Assembly (NCBI GenBank): GCA_913053875.1
Contig: CAJXGN010000006.1
Span: 1-64,000 of the forward strand
DNA from: an uncultured Agromyces sp.
GTDB taxonomy: Bacteria; Actinomycetota; Actinomycetes; Actinomycetales; Microbacteriaceae
Direction of reading: 5' to 3'
DNA: 64,000 nucleotides
A program made the translations under genes and the position numbers. Below are positions 29,349 through 37,774 of the stretch, one piece after another (within the stretch, counting starts at the first letter, position 1; each line of letters starts with the position of its first letter). The notes under the pieces were generated by a model. The model was not told where the DNA came from. It made no database searches and worked only from the letters and a program-made list of their open reading frames with translations.

Positions 29349-29747
29349 CTACCCGAGCAGCACCTCGAACGCCGCCACCTCCACCGTGCCGCGCGCCCGC
29401 TCCGCCAGCCGGCGATCGGTCGTGACGAACGCGTCCGCCTGCAGCTGGGTCAGCGCGAGGTACTCCGCGTCGTAGGTCGACGCCCAGCCCAGCGCGTCCG
29501 CCAGCTCCCACGCGCGCTTGCGCAGCACCGCGTCGCCGAGCAGCCGGATCGGCATGCGCTTGATGCGCCCGAGCCGGTCGAGCGCGGCCCCCGAGCGCAG
29601 CTCGCCGCGGTGCACCGCCTCGTGCAGCATCGACAGGGTCTGCGAGCGCAGGAGCGTCGGCGCGAGCAGCTCGTGCGCGGGGGCGGACGACAGGTCCTCG
29701 CCCGCGAGCCGGATCGCCGCGCCGGCGTCGATGACGTATCGGGTCAT
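29349..29747 (-). CDS. PIN domain ribonuclease (VapC-like toxin)
   Basis: A 132-residue PIN-domain protein. The acidic metal-binding residues are Asp7 (VIDAGAAI), Glu43 (MLHEAVH), Asp93 (YDAEYLAL) and Asp111 (VTTDRRLAE), matching VapC-type RNases. GGAGGA precedes the ATG. No antitoxin gene is seen: the 110 bases upstream hold no open frame with a ribbon-helix-helix or AbrB-type sequence, and the downstream neighbour is a convergent lipoprotein gene. It may be an orphan toxin, or one with an antitoxin elsewhere. Confidence 0.88.
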   Translation of the reverse strand: MTRYVIDAGAAIRLAGEDLSSAPAHELLAPTLLRSQTLSMLHEAVHRGELRSGAALDRLGRIKRMPIRLLGDAVLRKRAWELADALGWASTYDAEYLALTQLQADAFVTTDRRLAERARGTVEVAAFEVLLG

Positions 29748-29856
29748 GCATCCTCCGAGGGTGATGAGCGGATGCCCGCAGGCTACGCCCGCCCGCCGAC
29801 GCCGTCGATCCTCGGGCCGTCGCCGATCGGGCCGGCGGTCCTCGTAGGCTGGAGCC

Positions 29857-30321
29857 ATGGCCAAGGACGGCATGTACGGCGACACGCTCCTGCGTCTCAT
29901 GACGGGGCTGCACCGCGGCACCATCCGCCTCACCGGCGGCCTGCTCGGCTGGCGCATCGGCAGCATGGAGACTGTCGAACTGCACACGACGGGTCGCCGC
30001 ACCGGACAGCGGCGCTCGGCCCTGCTGACCGCCCCGATCCACGACGACGGCCGGTACGTGGTCGTCGCCTCGCGCGGCGGATCCGACCGGCATCCGGCCT
30101 GGTACCTGAACCTCGTCGCCGACCCGAACGTCGAACTGACCACCCGGCACTGGACCCGCCCGTACCGAGCCCGCACGGCGACGCCCGCGGAGAAGGCCGA
30201 GCTCTGGCCCACCGTCGCGGCGGCCTACCCGGGCTACGAGCACTACCGGAAGCGCACGAACCGCGACATCCCGCTCGTGATCTGCGAGCCGGCAGATGGT
30301 GCGGCGCCGGCGGACGCCTGA
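29857..30321 (+). CDS. Ddn-type deazaflavin (F420)-dependent nitroreductase family protein
   Basis: A 154-residue split-barrel protein of the family that includes mycobacterial Ddn. Diagnostic blocks are ETVELHTTGRRTGQRRSALL (about 39-58) and YVVVASRGGSDRHPAWYLNL (about 67-86), which form the cofactor pocket, followed by ADPNVELTTR. These enzymes use reduced coenzyme F420 to reduce quinones or nitro compounds. TAGGCT at 29845-29850 is six bases before the ATG (leaderless). A second family member is at 33005-33523. Confidence 0.9.
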   Translation: MAKDGMYGDTLLRLMTGLHRGTIRLTGGLLGWRIGSMETVELHTTGRRTGQRRSALLTAPIHDDGRYVVVASRGGSDRHPAWYLNLVADPNVELTTRHWTRPYRARTATPAEKAELWPTVAAAYPGYEHYRKRTNRDIPLVICEPADGAAPADA

Positions 30322-30366
30322 CCGCCGCCGGTTCACACCCGCCCGGTCGCGGCGTAGCCTCGCAGC

Positions 30367-30645
30367 ATGTGCCGGAACATCCACCAGCTCCACAACTTCG
30401 AGCCCGCCGCCACCGACGACGAGGTGACCGCCGCCGCGCTCCAGTACGTGCGCAAGGTGAGCGGCTCGACCAAGCCGTCCAAGGCCAACCAGGAGGCGTT
30501 CGACCGCGCCGTCGCCGAGATCGCGCACGCCACGCGCCACCTGCTCGACGACCTCGTCACGAACGCGCCGCCCAAGGACCGCGAGGTCGAGGCCGCGAAG
30601 GCACGCGCTCGCGCGGAGAAGCGCTACGCGTCGCTGTCGGCCTGA
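30367..30645 (+). CDS. DUF2277 family protein
   Basis: A 92-residue protein matching the DUF2277 pattern from its first residues: MCRNIHQLHNFEPAATDDEV, then ALQYVRKVSGSTKPSKANQ and APPKDREVEAAKARARAEKR. Function is unknown. TAGCCT at 30355-30360 is six bases before the ATG, so the message is probably leaderless. A hairpin follows the stop. Confidence 0.9.
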   Translation: MCRNIHQLHNFEPAATDDEVTAAALQYVRKVSGSTKPSKANQEAFDRAVAEIAHATRHLLDDLVTNAPPKDREVEAAKARARAEKRYASLSA

Positions 30646-30649
30646 CCGG

Positions 30650-30688
30650 GGCATCCGCCCGCCTGTCAGTACAGGGGCGACGGATGCC
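30650..30688. terminator. Bidirectional hairpin between DUF2277 gene and DNA ligase gene
   Basis: GGCATCCGCC (30650-30659) pairs with the CGGATGCC at 30681-30688 and nearby bases, with imperfect inner pairing around CCTGTCAGTACAGG. It lies between two convergent genes. The stem ends are the window's dispersed octamer. Confidence 0.6.
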
Positions 30689-30705
30689 TCGCGGCCGCGC
30701 CCGGC

Positions 30706-31758
30706 TCAGCGCTCGAGCACCGCGCTGAGGTCGTAGGCCGCGGGCACCTCGAGCTGCTCGAACCGGCACGACTCGGCGTCGCGGTCGGGCCGCCAGCGCA
30801 GGAAGCGCACGGTGTGGCGGAAGCGCCACCCCTCCATCTGGTCGTAGCCGACCTCGAGCACGCGCTCGGGGCGCAGCGGCACGAACGAGGTGTCCTTGCC
30901 CGACGAGAACCGGCTGCGGTCGGTCGCGGCGTCGGCGACCTCGCCGTCGTCCTCGCGCACGACGAGCGGCTCGAGCTCGTCGATGAGCTCCTGGCGCCGC
31001 TTGTCGGTGAACGCCGACGAGCCGCCGACCATGCGCAGCTCGCCAGTGTCGTCGTAGAGGCCGAGCAGCAGCGAGCCGACGCCGGAGCCCGACTTGTGCA
31101 CGCGGTAGCCGACGAGCACGACGTCGGCCGTGCGCTTGTGCTTGATCTTCAGCATCGCGCGCTTGTTCGGCAGGTAGGCACCCTCGAGCGGCTTCGCGAT
31201 CACGCCGTCGAGCCCGGCGCCCTCGAACCGCTCGAGCCAGGTGCGCGCGAGCGCGGCGTCGGTGGTGACGCGCGTGACGTGCACGGGCGGGGGAGCCTCG
31301 CCGAGCGCCTGCTCGAGGCGGGCGCGTCGCTCGCGGAACGGCAGGTCGACGAGCGACTCGCCGCCGAGCTCGAGCAGGTCGAACGCGACGAACGAGGCGG
31401 GCGTCTCGGCGGCGAGCTTCCGGACCCGGCTGTCGGCGGGGTGGATGCGCTGGCCGAGGGCCTCCCAGTCGAGCCGCTCGTCGCCGGCCGGCCCCGAGCG
31501 GACGACGATCTCGCCGTCGACCACGCACGGGTCGGGCAGTTCGCGCGCGAACGCCTCGACGAGCTCGGGGAAGTACCGCGTCAGGGGCTTCGAGCCGCGG
31601 CTGCCGATCTCGACCTCGCCGCCCGAGACGCGCACGATGCCGCGGAAGCCGTCCCACTTCGGCTCGTACGAGTAGCCGCCGTCGATCGCGTCGGCGTCGG
31701 GCACGCGTTCGACCGACTTGGCGAGCATGGGGGCGATCGAGGAGGTTTCCGCAGCCAT
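30706..31758 (-). CDS. ATP-dependent DNA ligase (LigC-like)
   Basis: An ATP-dependent DNA ligase of about 350 residues. The adenylation site is the KWDG in SYEPKWDGFRG (Lys near residue 34). Further nucleotidyltransferase motifs are VVDGEIVV, FVAFDLLELGG, GVIAKPLEG and LKIKHKRTADVV, followed by an OB-fold domain (RPERVLEVGYDQMEG). Length and lack of polymerase or nuclease domains match stand-alone LigC used in repair. Start ATG 31758 is preceded by GAGAAT with a six-base gap; an ATG at 31788 would add ten residues. Confidence 0.92.
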   Translation of the reverse strand: MAAETSSIAPMLAKSVERVPDADAIDGGYSYEPKWDGFRGIVRVSGGEVEIGSRGSKPLTRYFPELVEAFARELPDPCVVDGEIVVRSGPAGDERLDWEALGQRIHPADSRVRKLAAETPASFVAFDLLELGGESLVDLPFRERRARLEQALGEAPPPVHVTRVTTDAALARTWLERFEGAGLDGVIAKPLEGAYLPNKRAMLKIKHKRTADVVLVGYRVHKSGSGVGSLLLGLYDDTGELRMVGGSSAFTDKRRQELIDELEPLVVREDDGEVADAATDRSRFSSGKDTSFVPLRPERVLEVGYDQMEGWRFRHTVRFLRWRPDRDAESCRFEQLEVPAAYDLSAVLER

Positions 31759-31870
31759 GTCGGCATTCTCGCAGCGCCCGACCGACATCCCCAGTGTTCC
31801 GCGCGACGATGCCGATCGCGGCGGGCGACGGATGCCTCGGAACGCCGAATCCGTCCTTGAATCGTCTCAA

Positions 31871-31994
31871 AATTGAGGTTTCTCCCAGATTCGGCTGGCA
31901 GAGTCCCCGACTTGTACGCCTGAATACCCCAATCGTTACCAAACCGAAACCGAGTGCACTGTGCATTCATGAGGTTTCCCGAAGCGAAGACAGT
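31871..31994 (+). promoter_or_regulatory. Leader of the first lysozyme-like gene, shared in part with the second
   Basis: This AT-richer stretch holds GAGGTTTCTCCCAGAT (31875-31890), CGACTT (31908-31913), AATACCCC (31923-31930) and CGTTACC. The same elements in the same order and near-equal spacing occur before the paralogue at 37852. It lies in the 236-base gap after the ligase gene, where nothing coding is seen. It is probably a shared promoter or regulatory region. Confidence 0.5.
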
Positions 31995-32927
31995 ATGCAG
32001 AACCAGACCAGTTCCCCCGCAACGCCCGCCGAGTCGACCGACGGAACCGGCTCCCGTCGCGCCTCGTCGCCGCGCAACCGCCGCCTCCTGATCGGCGCGA
32101 CCGCCCTGGTCGCCGCGGGTGCGATGACCGGCACCGGCTTCATGGCGCAGGGCGTCGTCGCCGAGCAGCAGGCGCGCATCGCCGCGACGACCTGGATGTC
32201 GAACGCCGTCGGCCTGTCGGCCGACCAGCAGCCGGCCTACGACGCCGTGCTCGCCTCGCGTGCGAACCTCGACGCCGAGGCCACCATCACGGTCGCCAAG
32301 GAGGCGATCGAGAAGGCCGACGGCTACGCGGACTCGTCCGACCTCGAGACCACCGTCTCGCACCTCGAGCACTACGAGCTGCTCGCCCCCGAGCGCGTCT
32401 TCCTGCTCGTCGACCAGGCGACCGAGCACGCCGACACGGTGACCTCCGAGACGAAGAAGGCCGTCGAGGCGGAGAAGAAGCGCAAGGCCGAGGAGGAGGC
32501 CCGCAAGGCCGCCGAGGCCGAGGCCGCCCGCAAGGCCGCGGAGGAGGCCGCAGCCGCCGAGGCGGCGGCCGCCGCACCGGCGCCGGCGCCGGCCCCCGCC
32601 ACGCCGACCGCACCCGCCAACCCGAGCGGTGCCCAGGCGATCGCCCGCGACATGATGCGCTCGTCATACGGCTGGGGCGACGACCAGTTCGGCTGCCTCG
32701 TCAGCCTCTGGAACAAGGAGTCGGGCTGGAACGTCTACGCCCAGAACCCCTACAGCGGTGCCTACGGCATCCCGCAGGCGCTGCCCGGCAGCAAGATGGC
32801 CACCGCGGGTGCCGACTGGGCGACCAGCGCATCGACGCAGATCCGCTGGGGCCTCGGCTACATCGCCGGCCGCTACGGCACCCCCTGCGGCGCGTGGAAC
32901 CACTCGGTGGCGGTCGGCTGGTACTGA
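31995..32927 (+). CDS. Secreted lysozyme-like (transglycosylase-type) protein with coiled-coil
   Basis: A 310-residue exported cell-wall enzyme candidate. After a basic cytoplasmic head, residues about 30-52 (LLIGATALVAAGAMTGTGF) are a signal peptide or membrane anchor. A helical region and an Ala/Lys/Glu coiled coil (about 155-195, KKAVEAEKKRKAEEEARK) lead to an Ala-Pro linker. The C-terminal 90 residues form a lysozyme-like domain with likely catalytic Glu in WNKESGWN, then GIPQALPGSKMA and the paired cysteines CLVSLW and CGAW. The domain resembles those of actinobacterial transglycosylase-like and aggregation-promoting proteins. A paralogue is at 37852-38673. Confidence 0.88.
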   Translation: MQNQTSSPATPAESTDGTGSRRASSPRNRRLLIGATALVAAGAMTGTGFMAQGVVAEQQARIAATTWMSNAVGLSADQQPAYDAVLASRANLDAEATITVAKEAIEKADGYADSSDLETTVSHLEHYELLAPERVFLLVDQATEHADTVTSETKKAVEAEKKRKAEEEARKAAEAEAARKAAEEAAAAEAAAAAPAPAPAPATPTAPANPSGAQAIARDMMRSSYGWGDDQFGCLVSLWNKESGWNVYAQNPYSGAYGIPQALPGSKMATAGADWATSASTQIRWGLGYIAGRYGTPCGAWNHSVAVGWY

Positions 32928-32940
32928 CCGAACCCCACCT

Positions 32941-32975
32941 CGAACGGCCCGACGGAGTTTCCGCCGGGCCGTTCG
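32941..32975 (+). terminator. Hairpin terminator after the first lysozyme-like gene
   Basis: CGAACGGCCC (32941-32950) pairs perfectly with GGGCCGTTCG (32966-32975), with further inner pairing (CGGA with TCCG) and a GTT loop. It follows the stop by 13 bases and has no T-tract. Confidence 0.8.
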
Positions 32976-33004
32976 GCGTCTCCGGCGGCGCTACGCTCTC
33001 GGTC

Positions 33005-33523
33005 ATGCCGATCGTCCGCGACACCGTGCGCACCCTCGTCGCGCCGCTCACCCGCACGCGCCTGTTCCGACGCTGGGCGCCCACCCTGCTGCCGCCGCTC
33101 GAGCGTGCCATCGCGCGGGTGACCGGCGGTCGCGTCCAGGTGAGCGCGCTGCTCGTGCCGTCGCTCGTGCTGCACACGACCGGAGCCCGCTCGGGACTGC
33201 CGCGCGAGACCGTGCTCATGTACTGCCCCGACGGGCACGGGCGGGCCATCGTCGCCGGCAGCAACTTCGCGCGCGGCCGACACCCGGCGTGGACGTCGAA
33301 CGTTCTCGCGCATCCCGACGCGGCCATCGACGTCCGCGGGCGCCGCATGCCCGTGCGGGCGACCCTCATCGGCGACGACGAGCGCGACGCCGTCTGGGCG
33401 CGCATCGAGCGCCAGTGGCCCGGCTACCGCGGCTACGAGCGCGAGTCGGGCCGGGTCGTGCGCCTGTTCCGGCTGCAGCCCGTGCGCCGGCCCGGTGCGG
33501 CGGCAGCGGCCACCGACGCCTGA
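33005..33523 (+). CDS. Ddn-type deazaflavin (F420)-dependent nitroreductase family protein, second copy
   Basis: A 172-residue protein with the same signature blocks as the gene at 29857: SLVLHTTGARSGLPRETVLM and AIVAGSNFARGRHPAWTSNV, then HPDAAIDVRGRRMPV. The N-terminal 40 residues are basic and amphipathic. The pairs of conserved residues that bind F420 in the family are kept. TACGCT at 32992-32997 lies seven bases before the ATG, so it is probably leaderless and transcribed separately from the preceding gene. Confidence 0.9.
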   Translation: MPIVRDTVRTLVAPLTRTRLFRRWAPTLLPPLERAIARVTGGRVQVSALLVPSLVLHTTGARSGLPRETVLMYCPDGHGRAIVAGSNFARGRHPAWTSNVLAHPDAAIDVRGRRMPVRATLIGDDERDAVWARIERQWPGYRGYERESGRVVRLFRLQPVRRPGAAAAATDA

Positions 33524-33525
33524 GC

Positions 33526-35049
33526 TCAGGTGCGCACGGGCGCGGGCGCGACCGGCTCGAGTCGGGCGCCCCGCGCGATCCCCGCGCCGACGAACAGGCC
33601 GAGCACCAGCCCCGTGACGATCAGGGCGGCGGACGCCACGAGCAGCGCCGGACCGCCCGGCCACCAGCTCGCCGCGGTGGCGAGCGTGGCCGGGTTCCAG
33701 AAGTGGCGGAGCCCGTACGCGAGCCCCGCGGTCGCGGCGATCGTCGCGGCCACGGGGGCGACGACGGCGAACCACCGCGGCCGTGCCAGCGCCGCGGCGA
33801 GCAGCACCGCGAGGGCGACCACCGACATCTGCAGGTAGCGGCCCTGGGCGGCGACGATGTTGCCCGCATACAGGTAGTTCCGCGCGCTGCCGAGCGCGAA
33901 CACGCACAGCGGCAGGATCCACGCGCCGTGCAGGATCACGAGCACCGCCGCATCCCGTCGGAGCCGCCACGATCCGAACGCGAGCGCGGCGAGCACGACG
34001 ACGCTCGCGGCGATGTGGACGGCGGCGGGCACGATCGGGGTCTCCAGCCAGCCGAGGTTCATCCACATCGAGCCCGACAGCGCGCGGAGGAACTGCGGCA
34101 GCCACTCCAGCAGCGCGTCGAACTCGATCGCGGGTGAGGGGCGTCCGCTGGATCCGGTCGGCTGCACGGTGCCGAACACCACGAGGTTCCGCACCCACCA
34201 CGCGCCGCCCACGAGGGCGATCGCGGCCGCGACGGCCATGCCGACCCACGCGCCCCGCCCGTGCCTGCGCACCGCCACGAGGTACGCGATCGGGCCCAGC
34301 GGCACGAGTGCGAGCGCGAACCCCTTCGTGAGGAGCGCGACGCTGAGTGCCGCGCCCACGCCGATCGCCGTGCGCCGTCGGAGGTCGCCGCCGAGTACGC
34401 GCACGAGCAGCCAGAGGTAGACGCTCGACGCGAGGGCGAGCAGCGTGCCGTTGTTCACGAGTGCGCCGATGTGCACGAACTGGATCCAGGCGGCGGGCAG
34501 GAAGGCCCCGACGACCTGCGCGGTCGGCGCGAGGCCGAGTGCGCGCACGGTCGCTGCGATCAGCCACGGAACGGGCAGGAGCAGCAGCGCCGACGCGAGC
34601 CGCAGCACGAGCAGCATGGTGTTCACCGGAGCGTGGTCGAGGTCGAAGACGGCGATCCACGCGGTCAGGTACGCCGAGTAGGCGGGCGGGTGCTGCGTCA
34701 TCTGGTCGAGCATGCCCTCGTCGGCCTCCGGTTCGCCCGCCGCGCGCAGCTCGCTCGTCGACGGCAGTGTCGTGGCTTCGTTCGCGCCGACGGGGCGGCC
34801 GTTGTCGAAGATGGTCGATGCGCTCGGGAAGCCGAGCGAGGCGTACGAGCCGCGCACGCCGTCGTCGAGTTCGGTGGACACCGGGTCGGGGTAGCCGCCG
34901 CCGGTCGCGAGGCGCAGCACGGTCGAGACGTGCTGGGGCTCGTCGGGGCCGCGATAGCCGGGCGTCAGCAGTGCCCAGGCGAGCAGCGCGCCCGCCAGCA
35001 CGGCGGTCGCGGCGATGACGCCGACGAGTTGGAGGCTGAGGCGTCGCAT
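33526..35049 (-). CDS. Polytopic membrane protein, DUF2142 / GT-C glycosyltransferase-like
   Basis: A 507-residue integral membrane protein with about eleven hydrophobic segments. The first is QLVGVIAATAVLAGALLAW; just after it comes PGYRGPDEPQHVSTVLRL in the first external loop. An acidic D-E-x-x-H motif in that loop is typical of DUF2142 and GT-C glycosyltransferases that use polyprenyl-phosphate sugars. It likely acts on cell-envelope glycans, but donor and acceptor are unknown. The ATG at 35049 is the first start after which similarity makes sense; no strong binding site is seen. Confidence 0.82.
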   Translation of the reverse strand: MRRLSLQLVGVIAATAVLAGALLAWALLTPGYRGPDEPQHVSTVLRLATGGGYPDPVSTELDDGVRGSYASLGFPSASTIFDNGRPVGANEATTLPSTSELRAAGEPEADEGMLDQMTQHPPAYSAYLTAWIAVFDLDHAPVNTMLLVLRLASALLLLPVPWLIAATVRALGLAPTAQVVGAFLPAAWIQFVHIGALVNNGTLLALASSVYLWLLVRVLGGDLRRRTAIGVGAALSVALLTKGFALALVPLGPIAYLVAVRRHGRGAWVGMAVAAAIALVGGAWWVRNLVVFGTVQPTGSSGRPSPAIEFDALLEWLPQFLRALSGSMWMNLGWLETPIVPAAVHIAASVVVLAALAFGSWRLRRDAAVLVILHGAWILPLCVFALGSARNYLYAGNIVAAQGRYLQMSVVALAVLLAAALARPRWFAVVAPVAATIAATAGLAYGLRHFWNPATLATAASWWPGGPALLVASAALIVTGLVLGLFVGAGIARGARLEPVAPAPVRT

Positions 35050-35184
35050 CGGGTGGGCACTCCGGGAGCTCGGTGGCGATGGTCGGATGCACCGGGGGAG
35101 CACCGCTCCGCGCGACGCTATCGCACGGGTGTTGCAACCGCGTGACGTCTCCGCGGTGTCGGCGGCCGGGTGCAGACTGGTGGC

Positions 35185-35889
35185 ATGTGCGGACGATTCG
35201 CCATGGACGACGAAACCAACGACCTGATCGAGGCGTTCGTGCTCGACGGCAACGACTTCCGCGACTGGGACATCTCGTACTCGATCGCGCCGACCGACGT
35301 CGTGCCCATCATCCGCGAGCGGCAGGACCGCTCGACGGGCGAGGTGCGCCGCACGGTCGGGCCGGCGATCTGGGACTTCCACCCGTCGTTCCTGCGCGAG
35401 GCGAAGCGTCCGCAGTTCAACGCGCGCATCGAGACTGTTGCGACGAACGGGCTCTGGAAGGGCGCGTTCGCTTCGTCGCGCTGCATCGTGCCGATGCGGG
35501 GCTACTACGAGTGGACCGGGAAGCCGGGAGACAAGCAGGCGCACTTCCTGCACGGCGACGGACTGCTCGCCGCCGCGGGCATCGCGACCGCGCGCAAGGT
35601 CGACGACGAGTGGCAGGTGTCGACTGCGATCATCACCCGCGCGGCGAAGGACGCCTCGGGCGAGGTGCACGACCGCATGCCCGCGTTCCTCCTGCCCGAC
35701 CGGTACGACGAGTGGCTCGACGCGACGCCGCTCGACGACGACGGCCGGCGTGCGATGGTCGACCTGCTCGGCGAGGTCTCCGACCGGGTCGCCGAGACGA
35801 TCGCCTCGCACGAGGTCGACCGCAGGGTCAACAACTCGCGCACGGCGGACCCCTCCGACGCATCCCTGATCGAGCCGCTCGAGTCCTGA
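35185..35889 (+). CDS. SOS response-associated peptidase (SRAP/HMCES family, YedK-like)
   Basis: SRAP proteins bind abasic sites in single-stranded DNA and form a protective thiazolidine crosslink through Cys2. The 234-residue protein starts MCGRFAM, so Cys2 follows the initiator as required. Asn in FNARIET, Glu in MRGYYEWTG and His in VHDRMPAFL are the other conserved active-site residues. The ATG at 35185 is certain from the family; CAGACT at 35173-35178, six bases upstream, suggests a leaderless message. Confidence 0.95.
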   Translation: MCGRFAMDDETNDLIEAFVLDGNDFRDWDISYSIAPTDVVPIIRERQDRSTGEVRRTVGPAIWDFHPSFLREAKRPQFNARIETVATNGLWKGAFASSRCIVPMRGYYEWTGKPGDKQAHFLHGDGLLAAAGIATARKVDDEWQVSTAIITRAAKDASGEVHDRMPAFLLPDRYDEWLDATPLDDDGRRAMVDLLGEVSDRVAETIASHEVDRRVNNSRTADPSDASLIEPLES

Positions 35890-35904
35890 GCCGGCGACCC
35901 GGCG

Positions 35905-36594
35905 TCAGGTCGCGTGCTGGTGCGCGTGGGCCGCGAGACGGATGGGGCGGTGGTCGGATGCCCCGGCGGGCAGCACGTCCACCCGGTCGATCTGCACGCC
36001 CGTCGAGGTGACGAAGTCGAAGTAGCCCGAGAAGAACCGGTAGCGGAAGTACGTCGGCTCCGTGCTGCGCAGCAGGTCGTAGCCGGTCGCGTTGACGTGC
36101 CGCTCGAGCCCGTTGACGAACCACGGGTAGTTGAAGTCGCCGACCATGACGGCCGGCACGTCGTGGCCGAGCGAGCGCATGCCCTCGTGGGCGGCGGTGA
36201 TCTGCTTGCGGCGCAGGCGATTCGACGCGGTCAGCGGGGCCGCGTGGAACGAGCCCACGAGCACGTCGTGGCCGACCGCCTCGTCGTGCAGGCGCGCGGC
36301 GAGCAGGCGCTCGTGCGCGGGGGAGAGCACGCGGTCGTGGAGCGAGCGGTGCATGCTGAACATCTTCGTGTCCTGCACCGTGTAGCGGTCGGCCCGGGCG
36401 TAGAGCGCGAGTCCGAGTCGGTTGGTGCTGGTCGCGTCGATGAGTCGCAGGTGGGCGACCGAGTCGGCCAGGTCGTCGGTGTCGCACTCCTGCAGGCACA
36501 TCACGTCGACGTCGTTCGAGACGGCGAGCTCGGTGAGCTCGCCGATCGCCGCGTGCTTGCGCAGGTTGTAGCTGATGATCCTCAGGTCGACCAC
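35905..36594 (-). CDS. Endonuclease/exonuclease/phosphatase family protein
   Basis: A 229-residue DNase I-fold protein. Catalytic motifs are visible: Asn10 in ISYNLRKHA, Glu36 in CLQECDTDD, GDFNYPWF near 150, and SDHRPIRL near the C-terminus. Substrate may be DNA, RNA or a phosphoester. There is no signal peptide. The GTG start at 36594 has GGGGAG upstream. It is convergent with the SRAP gene, 15 bases away. Confidence 0.88.
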   Translation of the reverse strand: MVDLRIISYNLRKHAAIGELTELAVSNDVDVMCLQECDTDDLADSVAHLRLIDATSTNRLGLALYARADRYTVQDTKMFSMHRSLHDRVLSPAHERLLAARLHDEAVGHDVLVGSFHAAPLTASNRLRRKQITAAHEGMRSLGHDVPAVMVGDFNYPWFVNGLERHVNATGYDLLRSTEPTYFRYRFFSGYFDFVTSTGVQIDRVDVLPAGASDHRPIRLAAHAHQHAT

Positions 36595-36701
36595 CTCCCC
36601 GCCCAGCGTATCCGCGTGGACCGGGGGAGGGGTGTGGCTCCGCTGGGTGTCTGCTGGATGTCAGCCGATGGGCGTGGGTGGGCGCGGCTATGCTGGCGCG
36701 C

Positions 36702-37724
36702 GTGGGCAAGGATGCGGTGATCGTCGAGGTTCCCGGGCCGTCGGGTGAGCGCCAGGTTCGGGTCTCGAGTCCCGACCGGGTGATCTGGCCCGAGCCGGGC
36801 ATCACGAAGCTCGACCTCGCGCACTACATCGTCGAGGTGGGCACGCCGTTCGTCGCGGCGAACGGCGACCGTCCGGTCTCGCTGCAGCGCTTCCCCGGCG
36901 GCATCGACGGCGAGCAGTTCTTCTCCAAGAACCCGCCGCGCGGGGCGCCCGACTACGTGCGGGCGGTGCCGGTCACGTACCCGAGCGGCAGGTCGCATCC
37001 GCAGCTCGTGATCGACGAACCGGCCGCCGCCGTCTGGGCGGCCCAGATGAACACCGTGGTGTTCCACCCGTGGGCGTCGCGCGCAGAGCAGAGCGACGAC
37101 CCCGATCAGCTGCGCATCGACCTCGACCCGCAGCCGGGCACCGACTTCGACGACGCCGTGCCGGTCGCCCTGGCCCTGCGCGACGTGCTCGCCGAGGCCG
37201 GCCTCACCGCGTTCGCCAAGACATCCGGCAACCGCGGCATCCACGTGTTCGCCCCCATCCGCGCCGAGCACGAGTTCCTCGACGTGCGGCACGCCGTGAT
37301 CGCGGTCTCGCGCGAGCTCGAGCGGCGCATGCCCGAGCAGGTGACGACCGCGTGGTGGAAGGAGGAGCGCGGCGAACGGGTCTTCCTCGACTTCAACCAG
37401 GCCAACCGCGACCGCACCATGGCGGGCGCATACAGCCCGCGCGCGCTGCCGAGTGCGACCGTGTCGTGCCCGGTCGAGTGGGACGAACTCGAGGGCGTCG
37501 ACCCCGGCGCGTTCACCGTGCGCACCGTGCCCGAGCGCCTGCGCGACATCGGCGACCCGTGGGCCGACATGCACGAGCACGCGGCCGGCATCGGCACCCT
37601 GCTCGAGTGGTGGGCCCGCGACCTCGACGACGGACTCGGCGAGCTGCCGTTCCCACCCGAGTTCCCCAAGATGCCCGGCGAGCCGACGCGGGTGCAGCCG
37701 AGCCGCGCACGCTCCACCGAGTAG
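36702..37724 (+). CDS. LigD-type primase-polymerase (NHEJ polymerase domain)
   Basis: A 340-residue archaeo-eukaryotic primase of the kind that forms the polymerase domain of LigD. It inserts ribo- or deoxynucleotides during end joining and gap repair. The metal-binding D-x-D is in LRIDLDPQPG (Asp140 and Asp142) and the SGNRGIHVF motif near 177 binds the nucleotide. The early PDRVIWPEPGITKLDL and SLQRFPGGIDGEQFFSKN blocks are also typical. It stands alone, without ligase or nuclease domains. The GTG at 36702 is preferred because TATGCT (36689-36694) would give a leaderless message; the upstream ATG at 36690 overlaps that element. Confidence 0.92.
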   Translation: MGKDAVIVEVPGPSGERQVRVSSPDRVIWPEPGITKLDLAHYIVEVGTPFVAANGDRPVSLQRFPGGIDGEQFFSKNPPRGAPDYVRAVPVTYPSGRSHPQLVIDEPAAAVWAAQMNTVVFHPWASRAEQSDDPDQLRIDLDPQPGTDFDDAVPVALALRDVLAEAGLTAFAKTSGNRGIHVFAPIRAEHEFLDVRHAVIAVSRELERRMPEQVTTAWWKEERGERVFLDFNQANRDRTMAGAYSPRALPSATVSCPVEWDELEGVDPGAFTVRTVPERLRDIGDPWADMHEHAAGIGTLLEWWARDLDDGLGELPFPPEFPKMPGEPTRVQPSRARSTE

Positions 37725-37774
37725 CGCACCGCAGCGCGCACGACCGGCGCGCACACCACTCGTTCAGGCGCAGC

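Noticed and set aside
29748..29856. Antitoxin gene for the PIN-domain protein.
   Set aside because: Translation of the gap on both strands gives no ribbon-helix-helix, AbrB or Phd-like sequence, and the space is taken by the promoter of the next gene.
31861..31994. Possible c-di-AMP (ydaO-type) riboswitch before the lysozyme-like gene, as seen before some rpf and NlpC/P60 genes.
   Set aside because: The conserved motifs of that riboswitch, as I know them, are not visible. The shared elements with the second leader are short and do not show clear pairing.
36690..36701. ATG at 36690 as the start of the primase-polymerase gene.
   Set aside because: It overlaps the TATGCT hexamer that best fits a -10 element for a leaderless start at the GTG at 36702, and the extra residues add nothing recognisable. 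The choice is still not certain.
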